From Pontiella desulfatans (GTDB taxonomy: Bacteria > Verrucomicrobiota > Kiritimatiellia > Kiritimatiellales > Pontiellaceae), in contig NZ_CAAHFG010000001.1 in the NCBI RefSeq assembly GCF_900890425.1, positions 2,108,001 to 2,172,000 of the forward strand: a stretch of DNA of 64,000 nt. The letters are read 5' to 3'. Shown piece after piece: positions 16,347 through 24,774 of this stretch (position 1 is the first letter of the stretch; each line of letters begins with the position of its first letter). Both the position numbers and the translations under genes were made by a program. A model generated the notes under the pieces. It saw only the letters and a program-made list of their open reading frames with translations, was not told the DNA's origin and did not search any database.

Positions 16347-17699
16347 CTAGGCTTCGAGCCAGACAGGAGCCGACACCGTTGAACCTTCCATTTTTTCGGG
16401 TCTCCCGCCCATTTCCGCATCACAGTTGTGAATCACACGCACAAGATAGAATTTTGCGTCCGCGTCTTTGATCTCAGGACTCCAGGTTACTTCATCCTGA
16501 TCCCCAAACGTGGCTTCAGCGACCACCTCGCAGTCATCCTTCCCAAGGGAATGATCTCTTAGAATCTGAATTTTGCCGACCCGCTCTTCCGGATGGGCAG
16601 CGCGCGTATTGATTTTAATTTCAAAGGCATAGCTGTCGGACTTTTTGATTGTCGATCCCATGATGCTTCCATTTACGGCGTATCGCAATTCCACCTCCCT
16701 GATCCATGAAACAAAGGTGCGGCGCTCCCTTAAGGCCCGTGTAATTGATTCCAGGGAGAGATCGGGCGCCAGAACCTGCGTCGGGGGAAAGCCTTCAGGA
16801 TCAGTAATGGCATCAATATTATGATTATCGTAAACCCCTACCGGCGCGACCTTCCACCCTTTATTGAGTGCCCGGATATACGCTTCCCACCGAGTCCATC
16901 TATACCCTGTATGAAGTTCAAATGTACTGATCGATTTAACGATTTCAGGATCGATGTGATCCCAATCATTGTACTGATTGGGCTGTGGATGATTGAACCC
17001 GACTACGACACATCCTTTGTTCCGGCGCGGTTTCGCGGTTTTTGCCCAGTTATAGAATTGGGGGATACTCCAGCGGGCATCAGGCCAGGCGGGGACAGGC
17101 CCGCGTTGCCCATGGTCCGCGTTCACGTATTCGGATGTGTTCAATACGGTGAGGTGCCCCTTTCCACCATTCGTTTTCACGTTTCTGCTGTACTCAAAAC
17201 CGGGAATCGCGACAAAATCCTTTGTCGTATACTCATCGGCCGTACGTTGGGTAATCTCCCAACAAGCGTTGTTTTTTGAAACAGGCTGCAATGATGGTTC
17301 CTGGCTGTGATCCGTCGTTGCATAAAAATCGTACCCGTTTTCTTTCGCCAGTCTGTAGTGGTTTGCAGGGAGCCCCTACAGGTTGGTATATGCATCCGGA
17401 TTCAGGTTGATGGTGTTCCAGTCTTTGTAATCTGTTCCGTCGGGGACCTTCCAATGCGGCTTAAACTCGGTGGGTTCATCCAGTTTGGGCATAGGCTTGG
17501 AACGATGGGCTCCGTGCGTCCAGGTGAATATCGTATGCGAATGCGTGTTTCCCCGATAAACATTAAAAAACGACAACGGCTTCTTCTCATCGACCGCCGG
17601 AGATTCAGCGAACCTATCCATGATCTGTGCATTGGCGGCAGCCCCCGTACCTGCTAGCAGTCCTAAAACAGATCGTCTATCTATTCTATTTTTTGTCAT
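16347..17699 (-). pseudogene. PHP-domain CehA/McbA-type metallohydrolase broken by an in-frame TAG
   Basis: One continuous frame of about 450 codons with a single TAG at 17376-17378. The N-terminal part has a Tat-type signal (D-R-R-S-V-L-G) and the first metal motif N-T-H-S-H-T. After the stop the same frame continues with H-Y-R-L-A-K-E-N-G-Y-D-F-Y-A-T-T-D-H-S, the second PHP motif, and runs to 16347 with further histidine motifs (G-F-N-H-P, E-L-H-T-G, Y-D-N-H-N) and a C-terminal beta domain. Splitting H-x-H from T-D-H-S would destroy the metal site. Only one lesion is seen, so the loss is recent, or the codon is read through, or it is a sequencing error. An intact relative is at 31511-33760. 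Confidence 0.85.
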
Positions 17700-17734
17700 G
17701 ATGAGTTTCCTTACTTTGTTTCAGCCATGCTCCA

Positions 17735-18445
17735 TCAAGGCGTCGCGTATTTCGGTGGTGTTGGCTCTTTCTCCAGCCCTTCCGGTCCGCCGGGAACCCG
17801 CCCCGTGGACACATATTCAAACGCTCGCACAACGCTGAATTTTTCGGCAGGAATGCGCACATCCCTTCCCTTTCTCGTCAAATATGCGCTACAGGCATAT
17901 ACCGGATCATTCAGCAAATCGCATAACTCGGTAATATGGACAGGCTGTTCCCCCCACCCGGACTGATCGGCTATCAGCCCACCAACCGAACCTTCCCCTT
18001 CAATAATCGCGGCGATAAACTGTGAATTATAAACTTCCGGAGCCCACCGAGCCGGATGTTCCGGATCATGCGGAAGCCCTTCATTAAAGGTCATATGGAT
18101 ATTGGTATTCCATGAAACCGGTGCGTACGGTATTTCCCAAGGCAGATCTTTCAACACAATGCGTTTACCGGAGACTGATACGATCTTCAGCAAACCTTTC
18201 TCCTCCATTTGCCGTGCACACCAAAGCGCCCGTGCATTTTGGGAGCCGCTGACCCCAATGGCAAACTCATCACCACGACCCAACGGATTTGCACAGCTGC
18301 CCTCGGCATACAAATACCCTAACAATCTGGCCCGAGTGCGGATATCGACCGGAGGCTTGCTGGCTGCATCCTTGGTATTCGTGGCCGCAGCATGCAGAGC
18401 ACCTCCCAGTATGGCTACGACAGCGAATCCGAACAATATCCTCAT
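17735..18445 (-). CDS. Secreted LAGLIDADG-like protein of unknown role
   Basis: A 236-residue protein with a clear signal peptide (first ~21 residues, ending A-L-H-A-A). The mature part has two segments like the paired helices of LAGLIDADG homing endonucleases: L-L-G-Y-L-Y-A-E-G-S-C near residue 42 and F-I-A-A-I-I-E-G-E-G-S-V near residue 145. Each has the small-residue helix ending in an acidic residue, and the first is followed by the E-F-A-I-G-V-S-G-S strand typical of the fold. Homing endonucleases are intracellular, so a signal peptide is unexpected. It may be a domesticated fold with a secreted role, or a chance likeness. AGGGAA precedes the start. It lies between a zinc-ribbon gene and the broken PHP gene. 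Confidence 0.55.
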   Translation of the reverse strand: MRILFGFAVVAILGGALHAAATNTKDAASKPPVDIRTRARLLGYLYAEGSCANPLGRGDEFAIGVSGSQNARALWCARQMEEKGLLKIVSVSGKRIVLKDLPWEIPYAPVSWNTNIHMTFNEGLPHDPEHPARWAPEVYNSQFIAAIIEGEGSVGGLIADQSGWGEQPVHITELCDLLNDPVYACSAYLTRKGRDVRIPAEKFSVVRAFEYVSTGRVPGGPEGLEKEPTPPKYATP

Positions 18446-18456
18446 ATGTTAATTCC

Positions 18457-18669
18457 CTATATTTCCCGCTGATCCTCAAGCGTGTAGCGTTGGATCATGC
18501 CATGATATTTTTTCTGGATATCCCGGTACATGCCGCGGATTTCAGCCTCGGTTCCAACAAACGAACATTTTACACAGGCCCACTGCCCATCGCGCGGGAT
18601 CAGCAGGACGTCGATGTCGCGTGAAAAACAGACCGGACAACGTTTGGTTATGCGGTGATGGTCAGACAT
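18457..18669 (-). CDS. Small zinc-ribbon protein
   Basis: A 70-residue cytoplasmic protein with one zinc ribbon, C-P-V-C ... C-V-K-C, followed by a basic, helical tail. Its start overlaps the end of the preceding gene by 22 bases, and GGAG stands eight bases before the ATG, so it is translationally coupled and likely real despite its size. Zinc ribbons of this type occur in small RNA- or protein-binding factors; nothing here shows a specific partner. Confidence 0.6.
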   Translation of the reverse strand: MSDHHRITKRCPVCFSRDIDVLLIPRDGQWACVKCSFVGTEAEIRGMYRDIQKKYHGMIQRYTLEDQREI

Positions 18670-20393
18670 GTGGAAAACTCCGTTGAAGTGTTCGTATCGT
18701 AGGTTAGCTCAAGCACAAAATAGGGTTCGAAAAGGTTGCCTTCACGGGCAAGCCCGGACGAAGGAGTCGATCCGTTTTCCGGAGCCATCATCACCCGTGA
18801 ATTTACCTGCGGAACAACGGCACCGACGCACTTTGGCTCAACGACCTCCAATCGACGGCGACGATATAAATAGTCCATCTCCTGCGTGGTTTCCGAGTCG
18901 ACCACCTGCAAGACAATGCCATGCAGATCGGTTGGATATTCCGTACACCCGGGCGCGCCCTTCAGGTATTCGGTGGCCAGTACTCCCTCTGTTTCGCCCG
19001 AAAGCGAACGCTTCAGGGTGATGATTCCCCCCGGCTCGATTACATAGGTTGTTTCAACCGCCACCGAGCTGCCATCGGGAAACACCACACTGGCAGGCGT
19101 CAAAACAATCCGGCTTCCGGCACTGCTGCGCTCGACCGATGCCACCTTGGTCGGCACAGTACAGAGGTCAACCTCCTGCCCGTTCTTGACCAGCTTAAGC
19201 GTCGTCCGTGATCCATCAAAACTATGGTTCGGATATCCCGTGCGGTACTGCGATTGGATGAGATAAGGATATGCCCCGTTTTCGCGATTCGGGGTGTCGG
19301 GCCCGGTGGCCTTTTCAACCCGCCCGATGTAGGCACGCAAGTCACCGATCGAACCGCCCTGATTCGCATCGATCAACACACGAAGATCGGGATCGATGTG
19401 CCAGAAATAGTGCTTGTGCGACTGATACAACATTTCCTTCGCCAGATACACTTCCGGTTCCGCAAACGCCCGGGATTCTTTATGCCAACGGGCATATTCG
19501 GTGAGGGTTAAATCATCGAGCTCCCCCTGATCCTTCAGCTGCTTGAAATAAGTCAACTGCTTGGTATAGAGATCCCACGCGACTTCCGGCGGATATTCAC
19601 TATTGTGGTTCCAGGTCAGCCATTGCGTTCCGACAAAGGTATTGTAGTAGGTGTGCCCGTTGAAGTCGGCCTGCATCCGGTATTGGTCAATCAGATTCAA
19701 ATCATACGGACAGAACGAGGCATCGTTCCCCATTCCGCGAATGACGTTCGGCGGATGGCTCGCCCAAAAATCGTTGCGACCCTCATAGGAAAGGCTCATA
19801 TCGCGCGCCAAATGCGGGACTGCCACCACCCCAGCCCAATCCGTTTCGTCGGCGGCCGGGCGCAAGGTGTGCCCTTTCGCCGGGAACCACGGCCCCCATG
19901 GCATGCCTTCATTGAAGAGATACCAGGAGTGGTTGCAGCCGTGAAAAACACGGACCCCCTCCTCGAAACAACCACCCACCAGGCCTTCCACTTCCGGCGC
20001 AATCTCTTTCAGGATGCGCAACGCCGAGCTATCGAAGTGATACGATGTCACCGCCGTCGGCATCCGCTCGAACACTTCCTCAAACTTGCCCAAGGCCATC
20101 TCCATCAATTGCCGTTTCTGCTCTTCGTCAAACAGCCAGATGTGCTCTAGGCCGCGCGAAATATCATCCATACCCGGCCCCTCCAGACGATTCAGGGCCA
20201 GTCCGATTTCGTCGCCGAACTCTTCATTATACGCTAATGCATCGGCCACGATATGATCCTGAAACAGGTCGAAATAGTGCAGGAAAATACTGGTTTTCAT
20301 CCCAAGCGAATGAACCAGATCCTGCTGCTGCTTGAAAATTTCGTAGCGACCGGGATCGGTTCGGTGGAAGATATTAAGTTTCATCATACCCAT
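18648..20393 (-). CDS. Polysaccharide-deacetylase-like barrel protein, function unknown
   Basis: About 581 residues without a signal peptide, so probably cytoplasmic. The start at 20393 is chosen because it falls just after the upstream gene's stop region and has GAG at a short distance; the longer frame to 20483 begins with atypical sequence. The N-terminal ~330 residues resemble the distorted barrel of polysaccharide deacetylase / GH57-38-like proteins (S-I-F-L-H-Y-F-D near the start, then S-Y-H-F-D and P-H-L-A-R-D). The C-terminal ~230 residues are beta-rich like the sandwich behind glycoside hydrolase barrels. I do not recognise a named family. Position beside the GH130-type gene suggests work on imported sugar. 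Confidence 0.6.
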   Translation of the reverse strand: MGMMKLNIFHRTDPGRYEIFKQQQDLVHSLGMKTSIFLHYFDLFQDHIVADALAYNEEFGDEIGLALNRLEGPGMDDISRGLEHIWLFDEEQKRQLMEMALGKFEEVFERMPTAVTSYHFDSSALRILKEIAPEVEGLVGGCFEEGVRVFHGCNHSWYLFNEGMPWGPWFPAKGHTLRPAADETDWAGVVAVPHLARDMSLSYEGRNDFWASHPPNVIRGMGNDASFCPYDLNLIDQYRMQADFNGHTYYNTFVGTQWLTWNHNSEYPPEVAWDLYTKQLTYFKQLKDQGELDDLTLTEYARWHKESRAFAEPEVYLAKEMLYQSHKHYFWHIDPDLRVLIDANQGGSIGDLRAYIGRVEKATGPDTPNRENGAYPYLIQSQYRTGYPNHSFDGSRTTLKLVKNGQEVDLCTVPTKVASVERSSAGSRIVLTPASVVFPDGSSVAVETTYVIEPGGIITLKRSLSGETEGVLATEYLKGAPGCTEYPTDLHGIVLQVVDSETTQEMDYLYRRRRLEVVEPKCVGAVVPQVNSRVMMAPENGSTPSSGLAREGNLFEPYFVLELTYDTNTSTEFSTCLTITA

Positions 20394-20482
20394 ACGTCTC
20401 GTTGTTTTATCGTCATACTTTCTTACGGCATATTCTTCGGCCGGGCTGGCTCGAAAGCACACGCCCGGAGCGGCCAACCGCA

Positions 20483-21436
20483 TTACAGTCCTTTAAGACA
20501 GGCATCGACGGTTTCGCTGAGGGAACCGGTGGCGAGGCAGATGGCAAAGTCGCAGGCGCCGTAGTAAAGGCGGATCCGGTCCTGGTCGTAGTCGGCAATT
20601 GCTCCGCAGGGGAAGATGACGTTGTCGCAGTTGCCGTGCTGCTCCCATGGCTCTTCCGGCATCATGAGATAGGAGTTGGTTTTTCCGATCACCTTCCACG
20701 GCTCATCGAGGTCGAGCAGCATGGCACCGATGTAGTAGTAGGTACCCCCGGCGGGCGTGAAAACTCCATGGATGATGTCGAGCCAGCCTTTATCGGTCTT
20801 GATCGGCGGCGTGGGGCCAATCTTATCTACATTCCAGAAACGGTATCCCGCCGCCAGCACCGGCTTGAACTCGCCCCAGTGCACGAGGTCGGGCGAGGCG
20901 CTGATCCAGATATCGCCGTCGCCGCCATCACCGCCGCCGGGACGGTCGAGCTTGTAGTATTTTCCGTTGATCTTTTCCGGGAAGAGCGACGCGCCGCGGT
21001 TTTTCGGTTGCGTGATGGTGTCGATGCGCTCATAGGTTTTAAAATCCTTCGTGCGACCGAGCATGCCGATCGGCGAATCAAAGCCATTTACCATGACGGG
21101 GGTGACGATGTAGTACCAGTCGTCGATCTTGGTGACGCGGTTGTCGATAAAGTGGTGATAGCGATCCCACGGCTCACCGACTTCCTGCGGATCGATAAAG
21201 TTTTCTTCCGATAGCGTAAAGTTGATTCCGTCTTTGGAGCGGGCAACGCGGGTCTGGCCGACATCGCGCCCGAAGCCGCGTGTGGCGGCGTGTTCAACAA
21301 CCGAAACCAGCAGGATGGTTTCGTCGCCGCACTGAACCGGTGCGGGGTTGTAGATCTGGGCTTTCCCTGGGAAATCCTTGATGTGCAGCAGCGGGCCGCC
21401 CTCGTGGCGCTTAAAGATTTGAGTTGCGTCTTTCAT
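20483..21436 (-). CDS. GH130-type glycoside phosphorylase/hydrolase-like protein
   Basis: Five-bladed beta-propeller protein of 317 residues without a signal peptide. The start at 21436 is fixed by GGAG eight bases upstream; an ATG six codons earlier overlaps the previous gene and lacks a site. Patterns of the GH130 / GH43-like superfamily are present: Y-N-P-A-P early, a central F-I-D-N-R-V-T-K-I-D-D-W-Y-Y at the place of the usual E-D-P-R, and I-F-P-C-G-A near the end. GH130 members phosphorolyse or hydrolyse beta-mannosides in the cytoplasm. The altered D-N-R motif leaves the exact reaction open. The stop of the upstream GH5-like gene lies within 16 bases. Confidence 0.7.
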   Translation of the reverse strand: MKDATQIFKRHEGGPLLHIKDFPGKAQIYNPAPVQCGDETILLVSVVEHAATRGFGRDVGQTRVARSKDGINFTLSEENFIDPQEVGEPWDRYHHFIDNRVTKIDDWYYIVTPVMVNGFDSPIGMLGRTKDFKTYERIDTITQPKNRGASLFPEKINGKYYKLDRPGGGDGGDGDIWISASPDLVHWGEFKPVLAAGYRFWNVDKIGPTPPIKTDKGWLDIIHGVFTPAGGTYYYIGAMLLDLDEPWKVIGKTNSYLMMPEEPWEQHGNCDNVIFPCGAIADYDQDRIRLYYGACDFAICLATGSLSETVDACLKGL

Positions 21437-21450
21437 ATTAACGTCTCCTG

Positions 21451-23208
21451 TCATTTCTTGATTAAATATTCCCCGGGTAGCGCTTCAAAGCGCGCACCGA
21501 TTGATGTGATCCTTTTCCATTGGCCGTCCACCTTGCGGTAGACTTTGCAGTCGTTTCCAAAGCCTGGAAGATTCAGCTCGAATGAATGGGATTTTTCCAC
21601 CGTTAGTTCGACCGTTTTCTCACCGCGCCCATTCGGCAGATAGCGCGGCAAAACAAACTCCGCATCGGGCAGGATTTTGATTGTTACGCCCTTCCCGCTT
21701 TGCGACTCGATGAAATAGAGGCCGCTGCCACCATACTTTACATAGGGCGAATCTCCTCGGCCGACCATGCGGTCGAACTCTTCCGATAGCGGCGGAAGAT
21801 GGTCGATGAATTCCTGCGGCAACGATTCGCTATGGATCAGCTGGCGACCGGTGCCGAAAGCGGAACAGCCGAGTTCGTATGAAAGCGCCGTATTGCTGAA
21901 ATAGTCCTCGGTTTCCGAAGTGGTTGAAAAAAGTTCGTAGCGCGGCTGGCTTTTCATGACCTCACCGGCGGCGATGAAAGCCGCGGTTTTGTTGGGCGTG
22001 GTTTTCAGATTCAGGTTGTGGGCGGCGGCGGTATATTCCGCCTGTCCAGGAAGGATATACGTCCACATCGCTGCTGCCTGAATACCCTGCGCACGGAAAT
22101 ACTTTGCCATCAGCGGATAGAGGTATGACGTCTGGTTGTAGTAGGTTTCGAACTCGTAGACGATCCGGGCTTTCTTCCTGAAACGTTCATCCCGCATCCA
22201 GCCATGCCAAGGCTGTTCATCGTAGGACTGCTGGATATATCCAAAATAATTCTGCTCGCCGATCGCCTTGAGGTCCTCGCCGCGCTTTTGATACGCAGCC
22301 GCCTGGCCGGGATAAAAACAGACCGAAACGATTTCGGCATCGGATTCAGCGGCGGCTTCAAACACATCCTCACCCGTCCACTCCATCATGCGCGGCCATT
22401 CCATCGACCACGACATCGGCGCGGCTACGCCCTCGTCCCTGAAGAATTGAACCATGCGATTGATGTATCGCTTTGAGTTATCGGCCCGCCAAGTGGTGAA
22501 ACCTTCAACGGAATCCGCCTTCCCGTTGGCTTTCAACCAGTCCAGGTAGACGGCCAGACAGTTTGGATACGCCTCTATTTCTTCGCGGGTGAAATAACCG
22601 GGCTCATTGATCGGTTCGACGATAGCCAGCGCCGGGCTGCTCTTATATTTTGCACCACCTGAAAACCTGTTTTGGCGGTTAAGCAGCTGGCGGATAAAAC
22701 GGTCTGCTTTTGCCATGAACACCGGATCGATCATCCAGATCGGTTTTGTGTCATCCTTTGTGCTGATAAAGGTGTCTTTCCCCCGCGCTGCACCGAGCGT
22801 ATTGAGAAATGCCAGATAGGTATACATGCCCCGCTTCTCGGCTTCGGCCAAAACATAGTCGGTCAGTTCCAGCCATTGGTTTTCAACCAGGTTTCCTTCC
22901 GTATCAGTGAAGTCGCCCGGCGATAAATGAATGCGGATCAGATTGCATCCCATCAGTTCTAGCTCGTCATACGCCTCGTCGATCATGGCCTTGTAGGCGT
23001 CCATCTCGAACGGTTCATGGAGGCCATGGTTTGCCATGCGGCGATATTCCCACGAAAGCGACGGCTGCAGGTTCACGCCCCATAGCACCGCCTCTGAACC
23101 ATCTTGATAAACCAATGCACCATCCCGCACGTCCAAGGGTTGGAAATCTGCAAGAGCTGGAACGGCAAATGAAACCAGGCTGATAATAACTGGAAAGAGA
23201 TATCGCAT
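21451..23208 (-). CDS. Secreted GH5-like (clan GH-A) glycosidase, paralogue 1
   Basis: 585 residues: signal peptide (1-20), a (beta/alpha)8 barrel to about residue 400 and a beta-rich C-terminal region ending G-E-Y-L-I. The acid/base Glu is in P-I-N-E-P (Glu202) and the likely nucleophile is in V-Y-E-F-E-T (Glu352). The shared barrel start L-W-G-V-N-x-Q-P and the late N-Q-x-x-Y-L-Y-P-x-M-A-K block tie it to the three paralogues at 24775, 27884 and 29698. Its start follows the sulfatase stop by two bases, so the two are co-translated. Substrate unknown; clan GH-A enzymes cleave beta-linkages with retention. Confidence 0.8.
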   Translation of the reverse strand: MRYLFPVIISLVSFAVPALADFQPLDVRDGALVYQDGSEAVLWGVNLQPSLSWEYRRMANHGLHEPFEMDAYKAMIDEAYDELELMGCNLIRIHLSPGDFTDTEGNLVENQWLELTDYVLAEAEKRGMYTYLAFLNTLGAARGKDTFISTKDDTKPIWMIDPVFMAKADRFIRQLLNRQNRFSGGAKYKSSPALAIVEPINEPGYFTREEIEAYPNCLAVYLDWLKANGKADSVEGFTTWRADNSKRYINRMVQFFRDEGVAAPMSWSMEWPRMMEWTGEDVFEAAAESDAEIVSVCFYPGQAAAYQKRGEDLKAIGEQNYFGYIQQSYDEQPWHGWMRDERFRKKARIVYEFETYYNQTSYLYPLMAKYFRAQGIQAAAMWTYILPGQAEYTAAAHNLNLKTTPNKTAAFIAAGEVMKSQPRYELFSTTSETEDYFSNTALSYELGCSAFGTGRQLIHSESLPQEFIDHLPPLSEEFDRMVGRGDSPYVKYGGSGLYFIESQSGKGVTIKILPDAEFVLPRYLPNGRGEKTVELTVEKSHSFELNLPGFGNDCKVYRKVDGQWKRITSIGARFEALPGEYLIKK

Positions 23209-23210
23209 AC

Positions 23211-24737
23211 CTAGTCAAGCGGCGGTTGCAACCCCTCCTCTTTGTATTGTTCGACGTAACGCTTGTAGGCCTGAATGTTTTTCGTGGGACTGTCGGCGTC
23301 GGCGACATTGTAGAGCTCACGACCGGAAGCGACCTGCGGCGCTTCTTTGGTCGGCAGCCATTTGGCGAATTTTTTCTTCAGCGCGGTATATTCAGGATTC
23401 TCGGCGAGGTTCGTCCACTCGTTCGGATCGTCCGATTCATTATATAGCTCTTCGGTGCCGTCAAAATAGCGGGTATAGCGCCATCCCTTGGTACGCAGGG
23501 TATAGTTGCCGCGCCCCCAGGTGGTCATGGCCGGTTGATCCATCGGTTTTGACGGATCTTTCAGCCATGGCGCGAGACTTTGGCCGTCTACATAGCCAGG
23601 AACCTCCAGGCCGGTCAGATCGGCAAGCGTCCGATAAACATTGATGAGACCGACGGGTTCCGCACAAGCCTTGCCGTTGCCGGTTTTGTTGCGTGGATCG
23701 AGAATAATAAACGGCGTTCGGGTAGCTTCGTTCCACAAAGAGAACTTGCTGAAGCTGCGTTTCTCGCCGAGATGAAACCCGTGATCCGACCAGAGCACGA
23801 TGATGGTATTGTCGGCATATGGACTCTTTTCCAAGGCCTGGAGGACGCGACCGACATTGTCGTCGGTAAAGTTGATGGAAGCCAGATAGCCGCGCCGGAT
23901 ATCTTCCCAAGCATTGTCCTGGCGGACGGGAATCTCGACATAGATCTGGGCGTTGGCCTGTCCGGCCATCGGTACGTCGGTCAAGTCGTCGGCTTTAAAC
24001 GGCGGCTCTACGATCGGCTCGGAGAATCGATCCCAGTTTTCTTCCGGCATAATGAACGAGGTATGCGGCAGAATGAAACCAACCGCGAGGAAGAACGGTT
24101 TGTCTTGCTTCTTTTCCAAAAAGCGAACCGCGTGCATGGCCGCCTTGTAATCCCCGAAATCTTCCAGCGGATTGGCAGCCGGGCAGGAAATGGTGCGCTT
24201 GTTGAACGGCTCCGGATGGTAGCCTTTCTCCGTAATAAGGGTTTTCTTTTTTCCGATGCCGTACATGAAATATTCATCCCACTGCTCGGCCTGGCGGTAG
24301 GTGTTGTCCGGATTGTGATACACCTTGGAAAGGCCGCAGGTTGTATACCCGTTTTCGCGGAAGAGCAACGGCAGCGGCATGTACTTTTCCAAAACCCCGG
24401 ATTCTATCTTGTTGATGTTATAAAATGGATAGAGGCCGGAGTTGTGTGGCTCGACACCGAACAAAAGTGCATTGCGACTTGGTGAACAGCCGGGCGATGT
24501 GCAGTGAGCATTGATAAAATTGACGCCCTGTTCCGCCAGCTTGTCCATATTCGGTGTTTTCGCCTGCGGATGCCCGCCAAGAAATCCGCACCAATCGTTC
24601 ATATCGTCAATACAGATCATGAGTACATTCGGTTGCGCTGCAAACGAAGATGAAACCACGAAAGACACAAAACACACGAAAACAGTGCGGAGAATTTTCT
24701 GACCGCAAAGGCGCGAAGACGCAAAGTAACCATTCAT
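23211..24737 (-). CDS. Type I sulfatase (CSPSR motif)
   Basis: Secreted arylsulfatase-superfamily enzyme of 508 residues. The ATG at 24737 is chosen because GGAGG lies nine bases upstream; the longer frame would overlap the previous gene and place the signal peptide internally. Catalytic formylglycine site C-S-P-S-R with Cys84, metal ligands in C-I-D-D-M-N-D-W, and a later W-S-D-H-G-F-H-L-G-E-K, the iduronate-2-sulfatase-like hallmark. It is embedded between two GH5-like genes, indicating that desulfation and glycosidic cleavage act on one substrate. Closest relative in the window is the sulfatase half of 13418-16294. Confidence 0.9.
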   Translation of the reverse strand: MNGYFASSRLCGQKILRTVFVCFVSFVVSSSFAAQPNVLMICIDDMNDWCGFLGGHPQAKTPNMDKLAEQGVNFINAHCTSPGCSPSRNALLFGVEPHNSGLYPFYNINKIESGVLEKYMPLPLLFRENGYTTCGLSKVYHNPDNTYRQAEQWDEYFMYGIGKKKTLITEKGYHPEPFNKRTISCPAANPLEDFGDYKAAMHAVRFLEKKQDKPFFLAVGFILPHTSFIMPEENWDRFSEPIVEPPFKADDLTDVPMAGQANAQIYVEIPVRQDNAWEDIRRGYLASINFTDDNVGRVLQALEKSPYADNTIIVLWSDHGFHLGEKRSFSKFSLWNEATRTPFIILDPRNKTGNGKACAEPVGLINVYRTLADLTGLEVPGYVDGQSLAPWLKDPSKPMDQPAMTTWGRGNYTLRTKGWRYTRYFDGTEELYNESDDPNEWTNLAENPEYTALKKKFAKWLPTKEAPQVASGRELYNVADADSPTKNIQAYKRYVEQYKEEGLQPPLD

Positions 24738-24774
24738 TAATCCATTCCTCCAAAAACCCAACATTCCAATCCCC

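Noticed and set aside
17376-17378. Reading the TAG as pyrrolysine
   Set aside because: Other genes in the window stop at TAG (for example 23211 and 58737), no Pyl machinery is visible, and a nonsense mutation is simpler.
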